A stretch of DNA of 64,000 bases from Acrocarpospora corrugata. Its GTDB lineage: Bacteria > Actinomycetota > Actinomycetes > Streptosporangiales > Streptosporangiaceae. The DNA is taken from assembly GCF_009687845.1 (NCBI RefSeq), contig NZ_BLAD01000035.1, forward strand, positions 327,417 to 391,416, given 5' to 3'. Positions 45,276-54,999 of the stretch are shown piece after piece. The notes beneath the pieces are model-generated. The model searched no databases and had not been told where the DNA came from. It saw nothing but the letters and a program-made list of their open reading frames with translations. A program made the translations under genes and the position numbers. How positions within the stretch are numbered: position 1 is the stretch's first letter; every line of letters begins with the position of its first letter.

Positions 45276-47290
45276 CCGACGCCGAGTCGGTACTCACCGA
45301 GCTGACCGAGCGGTTCTGGACCTGGCGGCTGGCCACGCTCCCGCGCACCCGCGACGACATCCCGAGGGTGGCCCGCCCGGACGGCTGGCGACCGGCCTGG
45401 GACGCCGCCGCCGTCGCGGCCGACCTGCGCTTCCTGGCCGGGGTCGAGGACGCGCTGCGCGCCGTCGCCCCGTCGCAGGGCACCGAGGTCGAGGTCGCTC
45501 GCCGGCTGCTCGGCTCGGCCACCGCCCGGGTGCGGTGGGAGCTGGAGATCGTCGCCAGCTGGCGGCGCGACCCCTGGTTCTACCTCGACCAGACCGTCGG
45601 CCACATCTTCGACGCGCTGCTCCCGCCCGGCCCCTTCGGCCCGGCTCGCAGCGCGGACCTGGTCGGACGGCTGAGTTGGATTCCCGCGACTCTGGATACC
45701 GCCAGGGACAACCTCGCCGACACCGCCACCCGCGAGTTCGCCGAACTCGCGCTGCGGGACAGCGTGTCTGCCCCCGAACAGCTCCAGACCGCGATCGCCA
45801 GGCTCGCGCCGCTGCTCGACGGGGACTGGGGAACAGCCGCGGTGACGGCCGCCGCCGACGCGGCGCGGGCCCTCGCCGACTGGCGGTCCTGGCTGACCGA
45901 CCGGCTGCCCACCTTCGCCCCGCACCGGCCGGTCGGACCGGAGGCGTTCGCCTTCTTCCTCCACCGGGTCGCCCTGCTGCCCTGGTCCACCGCCGAACTC
46001 CTCGCCCTGTCCGCCAGGGAGCGCGACCGCGCCGAGGCGTTCGAGCTCTTCGAATCCGCCAGGTCAGGGCCGCCCGAGTGGCCGCCCCCGCCCGCTTCCG
46101 CGCAGGACCAGAGCGTCGCCGAGCGGGCGGCCGAACTGGAGGTGCGCGCGTTCTACGAGGAGCGCGGGCTGCTCTCCCAGCCGGACACGCTCCGGCACTA
46201 CCGCAATCTGCCGCTGCCCGACCACCTGGAGCCGCTGCGCTGGCTGGGCGTCACCGACGACCTCACCGACGAGCACCGGCTCGACCAGGACGGCATCAGC
46301 TACGTGCCCCCGCCGGGGCAGGAGCTGCCGTACTTCTACCGGGCCAACGCCGCCGACCCCCGGGCCGGGATCATCCACGAGGGCGTGCACTACCAGCAGC
46401 TGGCGCTCACCTGGCGGCACCCGGATCCGGCGCACCGGCAGTTCTACGACTCGGTGCCCAACGAGGGCATCGCCTTCTACAACGAGGAGATGACACTCCA
46501 GGCCGGGCTGTTCGCGGACGCGCCGCTGACCCGCGCCATCGTCTACAACTTCATGCGGCTGCGCGCGATCCGGGTCGAGGTGGACATCCGGCTGGCGCTC
46601 GGCGAGATCGACATCGACGGCGCCGCGCGGATGCTGCGTGAACTCGTGCCCGTCGACCTGGAGACCGCCAGGGAGGAAGCCGCCTTCTTCGCGTCCGCGC
46701 CGGGGCAGGGCCTGTCGTACCAGGTCGGCAAGGCGCAGGTGCTGCGCCTGCTGGCGGACGCGGCGCGCCGCGACCGGGACGGCTTCGACCTGCGGGCCTT
46801 CCACGACGCGCTGTGGGCCGACGGCAACGTGCCGCTGGCCGTGCAGCGGCTGCAACTGCTCGGCGACCCGGGCGACCTGCTGCGGGCCGACGAACTCGCG
46901 GGGGCCGGGGTGGACATGCGCCGCTTCGGCGCGGAACTCCTGGACGCCATCACCTCAGGGGACGTGGCGCGGCTCGGCCTGCTCTACGCCGACGACGTCC
47001 GCGTGTGGCACAACTACGACGGCGTGGCGCGGGACAGGGCGGAGAGCCTCGACGCCGTCCGCCGCATCGGGGAGCACTACGACGGCTTCCACGCCACCGA
47101 CGTCCGGATCGACCCGCTGCCCGACGGCTACGTGCAGCGGTGCGTCTACCGGGGCCGGGAGCGAGCCACGGGCGCGGGAATGGCGGTCGACGCGATGATG
47201 CGAGTAGAGGTCAGGGACGGCCGGGTCGTCCGGATCGAGGAGTACACCGACCCCGCGCAGGGCTCCGTCTCCGAGGAGGTCGGCGGATGA
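45272..47290 (+). CDS. DUF885-family metallohydrolase fused to a C-terminal SnoaL/NTF2-like domain
   Basis: 672 residues. Residues 1-~545 are a DUF885 protein: mostly helical, with HEGVHYQQL (HExxH zinc motif, His 369, Glu 370, His 373) and downstream PNEGIAFYNEEMTLQAG supplying further ligands. Members related to this domain act as peptidases or other metallohydrolases. Residues ~550-672 are an added NTF2-like cone fold (LLDAITSGDVARLGLLYADD ... GRVVRIEEYTDP). The fusion is unusual. It is coupled by four-base overlaps to the importer and the LLM gene. Likely cytoplasmic (no signal peptide); substrate unknown. Confidence 0.75.
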
Positions 47291-48285
47291 CGTACTCCCT
47301 GCGGGTGAACAACGACCTCGACGTCGCGACCCTGGTCGATGTGGCCCAGCGGGCCGAACGGTACGGCTTCGACCAGCTGTGGGTGTCCAACGACCTGTTC
47401 CTGCGGTCGGCCCCGGTGCTGCTCGGTGTGCTCGCCGCCAAGACTGAGCGGATCAAGCTCGGCGTCGGGATCATGAACCCGTACTCCATGCACGTCTCCG
47501 AGATCGCCATGATGGCGGCGACCATGCAGGAGGCGACCGGCGGCCGGTTCCTGCTCGGGATCGCCGCCGGCTCCGCCGAGTTCCTCGCCTGGGCCGGGAT
47601 CGACCGGCCAGGCCCGCTGGCCAAGACGGCGGAGACGGTCACCGTGGCCCGCGCCCTGCTGGGCGGCGACGTCCGCGGCACGCTGCCCGACTGGTTCGGG
47701 CCGCTGTCGCAGCTCCGCGTCCCGCCGGTCCGGCCGGTGCCCGTGTACGTCGGCGCCATGAGCCCGAAGATGCAGGCGCTGGCGGGACGGCTGGCCGACG
47801 GCGTCCTGCCGCTGCTCTACCCGCCCGAGCACTTCACCGCCGCCAGGGCGCAGGTGCTGCGCGGCACCGAGGAGGCCGGGCGTTCGCCGGACGAACTCGA
47901 CATCCCGGCCTGCTTCTGGGTGTCGGTGGGCGACGACGTGGCCGAGGCCAGGCTGGCCATGGCCGCCAAGATCGCCTACTACGGTCCTTCCTTCGCGCCG
48001 TACCTGCTGACCAGGGCCGGGCTCGCGGTCGAGGACTTCGCGCCGGTGACCGCCGTGCTGGAGCGCGACGGCCTCGACGCCGCCGCCAGGCTGGTCGACG
48101 AGCGGATGCTGGCGCTGGGCATCACCGGCAGCGTAACCGAGGTGGTCGCGCGGTGCCGGTCGCTGCGGGCGGCGGGGGCCACCCACCTCTCGTTCGGGCC
48201 GCCACTCGGCCCGGACCTGCGCGAGGCGGTGGACATGCTCGGCACCGAGGTGCTGCCGGCTCTGGCCGGACGGGAGACACGCTGA
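47287..48285 (+). CDS. Luciferase-like (LLM) flavin-dependent oxidoreductase B
   Basis: 332-residue F420/FMN-type TIM barrel: ERYGFDQLWVSNDLFLRS, RIKLGVGIMNPYSMHVSE, GGRFLLGIAAGSAEFLAW, PVYVGAMSPKMQALAG. It resembles F420-dependent methylene-H4MPT-reductase-like enzymes and shares its NPYSM motif with oxidoreductase A (37611). A redox step on the imported compound is likely, either oxygenation or F420-linked hydride transfer. Coupled on both sides (ATGA, TGATG). Confidence 0.83.
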   Translation: MTYSLRVNNDLDVATLVDVAQRAERYGFDQLWVSNDLFLRSAPVLLGVLAAKTERIKLGVGIMNPYSMHVSEIAMMAATMQEATGGRFLLGIAAGSAEFLAWAGIDRPGPLAKTAETVTVARALLGGDVRGTLPDWFGPLSQLRVPPVRPVPVYVGAMSPKMQALAGRLADGVLPLLYPPEHFTAARAQVLRGTEEAGRSPDELDIPACFWVSVGDDVAEARLAMAAKIAYYGPSFAPYLLTRAGLAVEDFAPVTAVLERDGLDAAARLVDERMLALGITGSVTEVVARCRSLRAAGATHLSFGPPLGPDLREAVDMLGTEVLPALAGRETR

Positions 48286-49523
48286 TGGAATCCGAGATCG
48301 TGCTGACCGGGTGCACGGTGGTCGACGGCCGGGCCCTGGCGGGTGTTCCCCCGCTGCCCGGCGCGGCGGTGTGGGTGCGCGGCGATCGCATCGCCGCGGT
48401 GGGGCCCGCCGCCGAGGTGCTCGCGGAGGCAGGTGACTGCCGGCAGGTCGACCTGGCCGGCGCGTACCTGACGCCGGGGCTGGTCAACATGCACACCCAC
48501 CTGTCCCTGTCCCTGCCGGGCCGGGGCGGCGACGCCGTCAAGGGGCTGAGCCCGTACGAGCTGGCCCACTACATGGCCGACGGCGCGCGGCGCACCCTGC
48601 ACTGCGGCGTGACCACCGTCCGCTGCGTCGCCGAGAAGGACCACGCAGACTTCGCGCTGCGCCGCGCCATCACCTCCGGGCAGGCCGCCGGCCCCCGGAT
48701 CTTCACCGCCGGGCGGGCGCTGGTCTGCACCGGTGGCCACGGCCACGAGGGCACGGACACCCTGGAATGCGACGGCGCCGACGGATTCCGGCGCGGCGTG
48801 CGCGACCAGGTCAAGGCCGGAGCCGACCTGATCAAGGTGATGATCTCCGGCGGCATCGCCGGCGAGCACGAGTCGATCCACACCCGGCAGCTGTTCGCCG
48901 ACGAACTGGCCGCCGCGATCGAGACCGCGCACGCCTGGGGCCGCAAGGTCACCGCGCACGCCGGGCCCGCGCCCGTCATCGCCGAGGCCGTCGAGCTGGG
49001 GCTGGACTGCGTCGAGCACGGCTACCAGCTCACCCCCGAGGTGACCGCCCTGATGGCGGAGCGGGGCACCGCGCTGGTGCCGACCCTGCTGGTCACCCGC
49101 TGCAAGGAGTTCTTCGACGAACTGGGCGTGCCGGAGTGGATGCAGCGGCGCTCCCTCGGCGCGGGCCCGCGCCACCTGGAGAGCTACGCGATGGCCCTCG
49201 CCGCGGGGGTGGAGGTGCTGCTGGGGAGCGACATGCCCCCGTTCTGGCCGTTCGAGGGCACCAACGCCTCGGTGCGGGAACTGGAGCACATGTCCGAGTC
49301 GGGCCTCGGCCCGGCCCGCGCCCTCCACGCCGGCACCCTCGGCCCCGTGCGCTGGCTCGGCGCGGAAGCCGACCTGGGCACCGTCGAACCCGGCAAGTAC
49401 GCCGACCTCATCGCCATGGACGGCGACCCCCTCGCGACGGCCTCGGCCTTCCGGGGCGTGCGCTGGGTGATGTCCGGCGGCCGGATCGTCCGCGACGACC
49501 AGGCAGGATGGAACGCGCCATGA
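48285..49523 (+). CDS. Metal-dependent amidohydrolase (imidazolonepropionase-like)
   Basis: 412 residues. VNMHTHLSLSLPG (metal HxH near residue 70), DLIKVMISGGIAG (carbamylated-Lys region), KVTAHAGPAPVIAEAV and CVEHGYQL (two His), and LLGSDMPPFWPFEG (Asp) are the five metal or catalytic segments of the amidohydrolase superfamily. C-terminal LGTVEPGKYADLIAMDGDPL is typical. It would hydrolyse a cyclic amide, imide or X-Pro-type bond. ATG 48285 overlaps the LLM stop (TGATG). Confidence 0.85.
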   Translation: MESEIVLTGCTVVDGRALAGVPPLPGAAVWVRGDRIAAVGPAAEVLAEAGDCRQVDLAGAYLTPGLVNMHTHLSLSLPGRGGDAVKGLSPYELAHYMADGARRTLHCGVTTVRCVAEKDHADFALRRAITSGQAAGPRIFTAGRALVCTGGHGHEGTDTLECDGADGFRRGVRDQVKAGADLIKVMISGGIAGEHESIHTRQLFADELAAAIETAHAWGRKVTAHAGPAPVIAEAVELGLDCVEHGYQLTPEVTALMAERGTALVPTLLVTRCKEFFDELGVPEWMQRRSLGAGPRHLESYAMALAAGVEVLLGSDMPPFWPFEGTNASVRELEHMSESGLGPARALHAGTLGPVRWLGAEADLGTVEPGKYADLIAMDGDPLATASAFRGVRWVMSGGRIVRDDQAGWNAP

Positions 49524-49912
49524 CCGGCAGAGAGGCCGTCGCGGCGGCCATCGACGACCTGTACGACGCCTTCCTCGCCGGCGACCAGCCCCGTTTCGAC
49601 AGCCACCTGCACCCCGACGTGACCACCTGGGAGACCCACCTGCCGGGCCCGCTGCGCAGCCGCGCCGACCTCGACGCCTACCGGGCGAGCCGGGACGCCG
49701 CCGGCGCCCGCCCGGCCCTGGCCGCACTGGCGGCCCGGGAAATGCGCGTCGACGTCTGGGACGACACCGCTGTGGCCCGCTACGTCCTGGTCGCCGTCCC
49801 GCCAGGCGGCGAACCCGAGCACACCCGCGTCACCGACGTGCTGCGGCGTTCGGCGCACGGCTGGCTCATCGTCCACCACCACGCCGAACTACTCCGGCGG
49901 GACCAGGACTGA
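49520..49912 (+). CDS. SnoaL-like/NTF2-fold protein
   Basis: 130 residues: AAIDDLYDAFLAGDQPRFDS, HLHPDVTTWETHLPGPL, YVLVAVPPGGEPEHTRVTD and GWLIVHHHAELL. This is the SnoaL-like cone fold, used for isomerase, cyclase or hydrolase reactions or ligand binding. It is the last gene of the importer operon (ATGA overlap). A second domain of this fold is fused to the DUF885 protein, so the pathway uses two. Confidence 0.75.
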   Translation: MTGREAVAAAIDDLYDAFLAGDQPRFDSHLHPDVTTWETHLPGPLRSRADLDAYRASRDAAGARPALAALAAREMRVDVWDDTAVARYVLVAVPPGGEPEHTRVTDVLRRSAHGWLIVHHHAELLRRDQD

Positions 49913-49980
49913 CCGCCCGGCCTCACAAGGGTTGGCTGACTGTATTGACTTCGCCTGTCATAAATGCAAAGTCTCTTTCC

Positions 49981-49994
49981 TGAGAGCGCTCTCA
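49981..49994. promoter_or_regulatory. CebR/LacI-type palindromic operator
   Basis: TGAGAGCGCTCTCA is a perfect 14-bp palindrome. It differs at one symmetric pair from the Streptomyces CebR box TGGGAGCGCTCCCA. It lies 37 bp before the GTG of the broken protease gene, just downstream of a TTGACT-like hexamer at 49935. LacI-family control of carbohydrate-linked secretion is inferred; the relevant regulator is not obvious in this window. Confidence 0.55.
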
Positions 49995-50030
49995 CGCCTC
50001 GTCCGTCCCCTACCCCCCAGAGGACCAGTC

Positions 50031-51297
50031 GTGAGACTAACCGTGTTGACCAGCGCCGCGGCACTCGCCGTCGCGTTCGTCATGCCTTCGGCGACCGCGC
50101 GGGCCGCGTCCGCCCCGCCACCCAGTCCCGACCAGTCCACCGCCCAGGAGGCGGTCCAGCGAGACCTCGGCCTGACCGCCACCCAGGCGCGGATCCGCCA
50201 GGCGCACGAAGCGGGCGCGTCCGTCGTGGAGCGGCAACTCCGCACCCGCCTGGGCGACCGGTTCGCCGGAGCCTGGTTCTCCGCCGCCGAAGGCCGCCTC
50301 AACGTCGGCGTCCTCAGCGGCCGGGACGCCGACCCCGTCCTGGTCGAACGGACCGAGCGGCAACTCGACGCCGCCAAGGCCACCCTGGACCGCGCGGCCG
50401 CCGCGAAGGGCGTGCACACCTGGCACGTCGACGTCACCACGAACAAGGTCGTCGTCACCGCGGCCGACCGCGAATCGGGCGACCGCTTCGTCAAGGCCGC
50501 CGGCCTCGACCCGGCCACCGTCCAGGTCTCCGTCAGCGAGGCCCCCCAACCCCTGTACGACCTCCGCGGCGGCGACCAGTACGTCATCAACGGCAACACC
50601 CTCTGCTCCGTCGGCTTCTCCGTGAACAACGGCGGCTTCGTCACCGCCGGTCACTGCGGCGGCGCCGGCAGCCCCACCCTCGGCTACAACAACGTCAGCC
50701 AGGGCAACTTCGCCGGCTCCTCCTTCCCCGGCAACGACTACGCCTGGGTGCGCACCAACGGCAACTGGACCCCCCGCCCCTGGGTCGACAACTACGGCGG
50801 CGGCAACGTCACCGTGGCCGGCTCCCAGGAGGCCGTGGCCGGCGCGTCGATCTGCCGGTCCGGGCGGACCACCGGCTGGCGCTGCGGCGTGATCCAGGCT
50901 GACCACCTCGGGCGGCGGCGGGACGAGCCGGCTGATCGGCTGGCAGGACAAGTGCATCGACGTGCCGAACTCCAACGGCGTGGAGGGGCAGCGGCTCCAG
51001 CTCTGGGACTGCAACGGCGCCAACGCCCAGAACTGGACCTTCCCCGGCGACGGCACCGTGCGCGCCTTCGGGCTCTGCATGGACGTGGCCTGGGGCTCCA
51101 CCGCCAGCGGCGCGGCCATCCAGCTGGCGAACTGCAGCGGGAACCCGGCGCAGCAGTTCGTGCTGACGGCCGCGGGCGACCTGGTCAACCCGCAGTCCAA
51201 CAAGTGCGTCGACGTGACCGCCTGGGGCGGCGCCGGCACCCCGCTCCAGCAGTGGGACTGCTCCGGCGGGGCCAACCAGAAGTGGCGGCGCGGCTGA
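50031..51297 (+). pseudogene. Streptogrisin-like S1 protease with ricin-B lectin domain, inactivated by internal deletion
   Basis: GTG start (AGGA upstream), signal peptide LTVLTSAAALAVAFVM...ARAA, alpha-lytic-protease-type propeptide (~50-180), then the mature chymotrypsin-fold enzyme with catalytic His (FVTAGHCGG) and Asp (GNDYAWV). After RCGVIQ (near 50898) the sequence jumps, out of frame, to LTTSGGGGTS, the usual linker, and a complete ricin-type lectin (IGWQDKCIDVPNS, LQLWDCNG, QNWTF, QQWDCSGG, QKWRRG) ending at 51297. The segment with the catalytic serine (GDSGGP) is missing. The original gene would have made a secreted carbohydrate-binding protease. Confidence 0.9.
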
Positions 51298-51307
51298 GCT
51301 AGCGCCC

Positions 51308-51340
51308 GGCCGGGGCGGTGCTTGCCAGGCCGCCCCGGCC
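51308..51340. terminator. Hairpin between convergent genes
   Basis: Perfect 11-bp arms GGCCGGGGCGG (51308-51318) and CCGCCCCGGCC (51330-51340) around an 11-nt loop, between the protease pseudogene and the leftward small gene. No T-tract, as common in GC-rich actinomycetes. Confidence 0.6.
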
Positions 51341-51345
51341 GTCGG

Positions 51346-51561
51346 CTACTGGGCGGAGAGCCGGTCGAACAGGGCCAGCGCGGCGTCGCGCACGTCTTCG
51401 GGGGAGATGCCGGAGAGGGCGTCCCTGGCCTGGCCGGCGTCGCGGGTGGTGGCGCAGGTGATGGCCACCGAGGCCGCGGCGGCGTGCTCCAGCGTCCCGG
51501 CGGGCTCGCGGTCGGCCAGGGCGCGGGCGCTGTCGGCGAGGTCCAGATTGTCGATGGTCAA
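51346..51561 (-). CDS. Small hypothetical protein, 71 residues
   Basis: TTG 51561 with GGAG eight bases upstream, ending TAG at 51346-51348. The protein is acidic and Ala-rich, largely helical (IDNLDLADSARALADREP, PEDVRDAALALFDRLSAQ). Codon third positions are strongly G/C as in real genes. No family recognised. It follows the ROK regulator gene on the same strand with a gap of about 75 bp and could be co-transcribed. Confidence 0.45.
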   Translation of the reverse strand: MTIDNLDLADSARALADREPAGTLEHAAAASVAITCATTRDAGQARDALSGISPEDVRDAALALFDRLSAQ

Positions 51562-51635
51562 TGTGGTCTCCGGTCGGATGAGGTCACGGCGGCCTGCGCC
51601 ATTGTGAGCCACTGACCGTATCAGGTGGGCCGTCG

Positions 51636-52829
51636 TCAGAGGGCGGCGGCCTCGCGGGCCGGCGAGGTCGTGTTGTTCAGCAGGAACTCCTCGATGACCA
51701 GGGTGGCCGCGCCCAGGGCGACCGCGTCGGGGCCGAGCCGGCCCAGCACGATGGAGGCCGTGGAGAAGGGCTGGGTGAGGCAGTTCTCTGCGGCGGCCTT
51801 CTTGATCTTGGTGAGCAGGTGGTGGCCGAGGGTGAGCCCGGCCCAGCCGCCGACCACGATGCGCTCGGGGTTGAACAGGTTGATCAGATTGGCCAGGCCC
51901 GCGCCCAGATACTCCACCGTCTCGTCGATGACCGGCGATCCGGAACGGACGAGTTCGGCCAGCTGGGCCTGCTCCGTGGCGGTGTCGAGGGGCAGCCCGG
52001 CACGCTCCAAAATGGCCTCGGCGCCGATGTAGGCCTCCAGGCAGCCGCGTCCGCCGCACCGGCAGGTCCGGCCGCCGAGCGCGATCTTGGTGTGGCCCCA
52101 CTCGCCGGCGCTGCTGTTGGCGCCGCGGTAGGTGACGCCGTCGGTGATGATGCTGGCGCCGACGCCGGAGCCGATCAGGGCGATGACGGCGTTGCGGGAG
52201 CCCCGGCCCGCGCCGAACCAGAGTTCGGCCTGGCCCATCGTCTTGGCGCCGTTGTCGACGTACAGGGGGAGCGAGGTGCCCTCGCGCAGCAGGGCGCCGA
52301 GCGGGACCGCGTCCCAGCCGAAGGTCTGGGCGTGGATCAGCGCGTCGGGGCCGCTCTCCACGATGCCGGGCACGCCGACGCCGACGCCGAGGACCTGGCC
52401 GGGGGCCACGCCGCTGTCGGCCAGGACGGCCTCGATGCCGGCCAGGATGTGGCGGACCACCAGTTCGACCTCGTGGCCGCCGGGGCGGAGCGCGAACTCG
52501 GCCTTGGCCTTCTCGTTCATGTCCAGGTCGAACAGCTCCACCCGGACGTGGGTCTCACCGACGTCCACGCCGATCGCGTAGCCGTGCACCGGGTTGACGC
52601 GGAGCAGCACGCGGGGCCGGCCGCCGTCGGAGTCGACCAGGCCGGCCTCGACGATGACGTTGTCGGAGAGCAGGTCTCCGGTCACGTTGCTGACCGTGGC
52701 CGCGCTCAGGCCGGTCAGCGCGGTGAGCTCGTGGCGGCTGGTCGGCCCCACGAAATAGAGCGCGCGCAGCAGCACCGCCCGGTTCCCCTTCCGGAGGTCG
52801 CGTACCGTCCTGCGCTCGGGCCTTGCCAT
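51636..52829 (-). CDS. ROK-family transcriptional regulator
   Basis: 397 residues. N-terminal winged helix (LYFVGPTSRHELTALTGLSAATVSNVTGDLL) followed by the ROK domain: YAIGVDVGETHVRVELFD, VGVGVPGIVESG, AVIALIGSGVGASIITDG, ROK signature EWGHTKIALGG and zinc motif CRCGGRGCLEAYIG. Family members are sugar-responsive repressors of the XylR/NagC type. Divergent from the GH35-like glycosidase, which it probably controls. Confidence 0.9.
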   Translation of the reverse strand: MARPERRTVRDLRKGNRAVLLRALYFVGPTSRHELTALTGLSAATVSNVTGDLLSDNVIVEAGLVDSDGGRPRVLLRVNPVHGYAIGVDVGETHVRVELFDLDMNEKAKAEFALRPGGHEVELVVRHILAGIEAVLADSGVAPGQVLGVGVGVPGIVESGPDALIHAQTFGWDAVPLGALLREGTSLPLYVDNGAKTMGQAELWFGAGRGSRNAVIALIGSGVGASIITDGVTYRGANSSAGEWGHTKIALGGRTCRCGGRGCLEAYIGAEAILERAGLPLDTATEQAQLAELVRSGSPVIDETVEYLGAGLANLINLFNPERIVVGGWAGLTLGHHLLTKIKKAAAENCLTQPFSTASIVLGRLGPDAVALGAATLVIEEFLLNNTTSPAREAAAL

Positions 52830-52928
52830 GATCTTCCTCCCCCATGTCTGGGCCCACGTTAGCTCAGGCTTTGAAATAAGTCATCTGAGGTCTCCACCTG
52901 GCATGAGGAGATCTAATGGTGACTTTTT

Positions 52929-52962
52929 TCAAGATATATACTATGTATTAGGGCAATCTTGA
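52929..52962. promoter_or_regulatory. Candidate ROK operator over the glycosidase promoter
   Basis: Inverted repeat TCAAGAT (52929-52935) / ATCTTGA (52956-52962) in an unusually A/T-rich patch containing TATACT (52937-52942), a likely -10. It is 33 bp before the glycosidase start. The pairing of A/T-rich arms is typical of ROK sites. Confidence 0.5.
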
Positions 52963-52995
52963 GAATGCGTTGATCCACGACGAAACGGAGTGAGC

Positions 52996-54999
52996 GTGAC
53001 CATCGAGGTCCGCGACGGGGTGACCGTCATCGAAGGCGAGCCCGAGGCGCTCGTCACCGCCGACTATCCCTACTACCGGGACGACCCGGCGGTGTGGGCC
53101 GACCGGCTGCGCGCGATCCGGGACGATCTCGGCATCCATGTGATCAGCTGCTACCTGCCCTGGCGCCACCACCAGCCCACCCCCGACGGCCCGCCGGACT
53201 TCTCCGGCCAGACCCATCCCAGCCGGGATGTGGTCGGATTCCTCTCGCTCTGTCATGAACTCGGGCTCCAGGTCATCGCCAAGCCCGGCCCGTTCATCCA
53301 CGCCGAGACCAACTACGGCGGCCTGCCCGACTGGGTCTGCCCGCGCACCAACCCGTCCATCGAGCCGCTGCTGGACGCCCGCGGCGAGGTGTCGGCCTGG
53401 CTGGGCGAGCCGCTGCCCGCCCCGCTCGGCCCGATCTTCGACCCGCTGGTCACCCAGTGGCTGGCCGCCACCGGCAAGGAGGTGCTGGAGGCGGCGACCT
53501 GGCCGGAGGGCCCGGTCATCCTCATGCAGATCGCCAACGAGGGCATCTTCACCAGCGGCGCGCTGCCGCTGTCGGCCTACGACTACAGCGCGTCGGGCCT
53601 CGGCTTCTTCCGCTCCCGCCTCCAGGCCTGGTACGGCACGCCGGAGGAGTACAACCGCACGCACGGCACCGCCATCGACGACTGGCAGGAGGTGGAGCCC
53701 CCGCGCGAGTGGTCCGCGCCCGCGCGTTCGGAGGAGCAGCTGGGCTACGCGGACTGGGGGCGCTGCCACGGCGAGTACCTGGCCGAGGTCTACCACCGCT
53801 GGGCGGCGGCGGTGAACTGCCGGGTGCCGGTGGTGGTCAACCTGAACCCGCCCGCCGAGCACCACCACTCCTTCGACGACTGGCTGGCCAGGGTCCGCCC
53901 CGAACTCTGGGACGGCATCAACTACGGCTTCACCAACTGGATGGGCGTCGTCTCCGCCAACCCGGACTCCCAGGCCAGGTACGTGCTCGCCGCCAAACGC
54001 GCCCCCGGCCCCAACCTGGAGGAGAACTGGGGCTTCTCCGAGCTGTACGACCCGGCGTACGCGGACGCCACCACCAGCTTCCACCAGTCGCTGCTGGCCC
54101 TGGCGGCGGGCGCGACCGGCTTCAACGTGTACACGGGCGTGGGCACCTCCGGCTGGCTGGAGGGCCTGGACTCGGTGCACGACTCGCCGTACCCGGACTC
54201 GGCGCCCATCGGCGCGGACGGCACGGTGACCCCCAAGGCCCACGCGGTCCGCTCGCTGGCGGACTTCTTCGGCCAGCACGGGGCCGAGTTCCTGGAGTCG
54301 GTCCCGGAGACCAGCGCGAGCTACGGCCTGTATCTGCCCTACGCGGGGATCGCCGCCTGGTCGGGGCCGGGGGAGGGCCCGCAGCTGGGCCGGTCGCTGC
54401 GCGCCTTCCACGACCGGATGCGCGCGGCGGGACGCGACTACCGGATCGTCGAGCTGGAGAGCGCCACCGACCTGAGCGCCCACCCGCGGCTCACCGTGCC
54501 CGGCGGCGCGTTCCTGCACCGCCATGTGCAACGCTTGCTGGCCGCGCACATCGAGGCGGGCCACCAGGTCGAGGTCGACGGCCAGGTCCCGGTCCTGGAC
54601 GAGTTCCTCCGGCCGTGCCGGATCCTCGGCGAAGCCCTCACCGGCGCGCCGATCGAGCTGCCGGGGTCGCGGGTCAAGGTGGTGGACGGGCACGCGGACG
54701 CGTTCCTCCGTACCCACCCGGACCGGGACGTGAGCTACCTGACCGTGCTCACCATGAGCGACCACGAGGGAGCCGTCCTGATCGAATTGGACGGGCGCCC
54801 GATCGAGCTGATCACGGCCCGCGGCGGCGCGGCCATCGTCAGGCTGGTCGGCGGCGAACTCGACGACTTCCTGGTCAAGGGCGTGAACGGCTTCCTCGAC
54901 TCGGCCGTCCCCGCCGGCGTCAAGGTCGGCGACGAGATCCTCATCGCCGACCATCCCGCCGACCTCGACCGCATCGCCGGAGAGTTCCGCGTCAGGTGA
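52996..54999 (+). CDS. GH35-like beta-galactosidase-type glycosidase
   Basis: 667 residues, no signal peptide, so cytoplasmic. The N-terminal TIM barrel follows the GH35 plan: VISCYLPWRHHQP, SRDVVGFLSLCHELGLQVIA, KPGPFIHAETNYGGLPDW. The acid/base is probably the Glu in LMQIANEG (GH35 usually QxENEY); a nucleophile candidate is in LEENWGFSEL. C-terminal jelly-roll-like domains follow. It is divergent from typical GH35 and could be placed near GH42 or an unassigned group. GTG 52996 is favoured by GGAG five bases upstream; GTG 52990 is in frame. Confidence 0.72.
   Translation: MTIEVRDGVTVIEGEPEALVTADYPYYRDDPAVWADRLRAIRDDLGIHVISCYLPWRHHQPTPDGPPDFSGQTHPSRDVVGFLSLCHELGLQVIAKPGPFIHAETNYGGLPDWVCPRTNPSIEPLLDARGEVSAWLGEPLPAPLGPIFDPLVTQWLAATGKEVLEAATWPEGPVILMQIANEGIFTSGALPLSAYDYSASGLGFFRSRLQAWYGTPEEYNRTHGTAIDDWQEVEPPREWSAPARSEEQLGYADWGRCHGEYLAEVYHRWAAAVNCRVPVVVNLNPPAEHHHSFDDWLARVRPELWDGINYGFTNWMGVVSANPDSQARYVLAAKRAPGPNLEENWGFSELYDPAYADATTSFHQSLLALAAGATGFNVYTGVGTSGWLEGLDSVHDSPYPDSAPIGADGTVTPKAHAVRSLADFFGQHGAEFLESVPETSASYGLYLPYAGIAAWSGPGEGPQLGRSLRAFHDRMRAAGRDYRIVELESATDLSAHPRLTVPGGAFLHRHVQRLLAAHIEAGHQVEVDGQVPVLDEFLRPCRILGEALTGAPIELPGSRVKVVDGHADAFLRTHPDRDVSYLTVLTMSDHEGAVLIELDGRPIELITARGGAAIVRLVGGELDDFLVKGVNGFLDSAVPAGVKVGDEILIADHPADLDRIAGEFRVR

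Noticed and set aside
49932..50031. Upstream start for the protease gene at 49932
   Set aside because: It would place the palindromic operator inside the coding region and put 33 residues before the signal peptide; GTG 50031 has AGGA upstream and begins directly with the signal sequence.
50037..51275. 412-codon bottom-strand frame opposite the protease pseudogene
   Set aside because: No domain; the top strand has a signal peptide, His/Asp catalytic motifs and the lectin domain.
50962..51297. Separate ricin-lectin gene
   Set aside because: The linker and protease domain lie immediately upstream in the next frame, and no ribosome-binding site or signal peptide precedes it; it is the 3' part of a broken gene.
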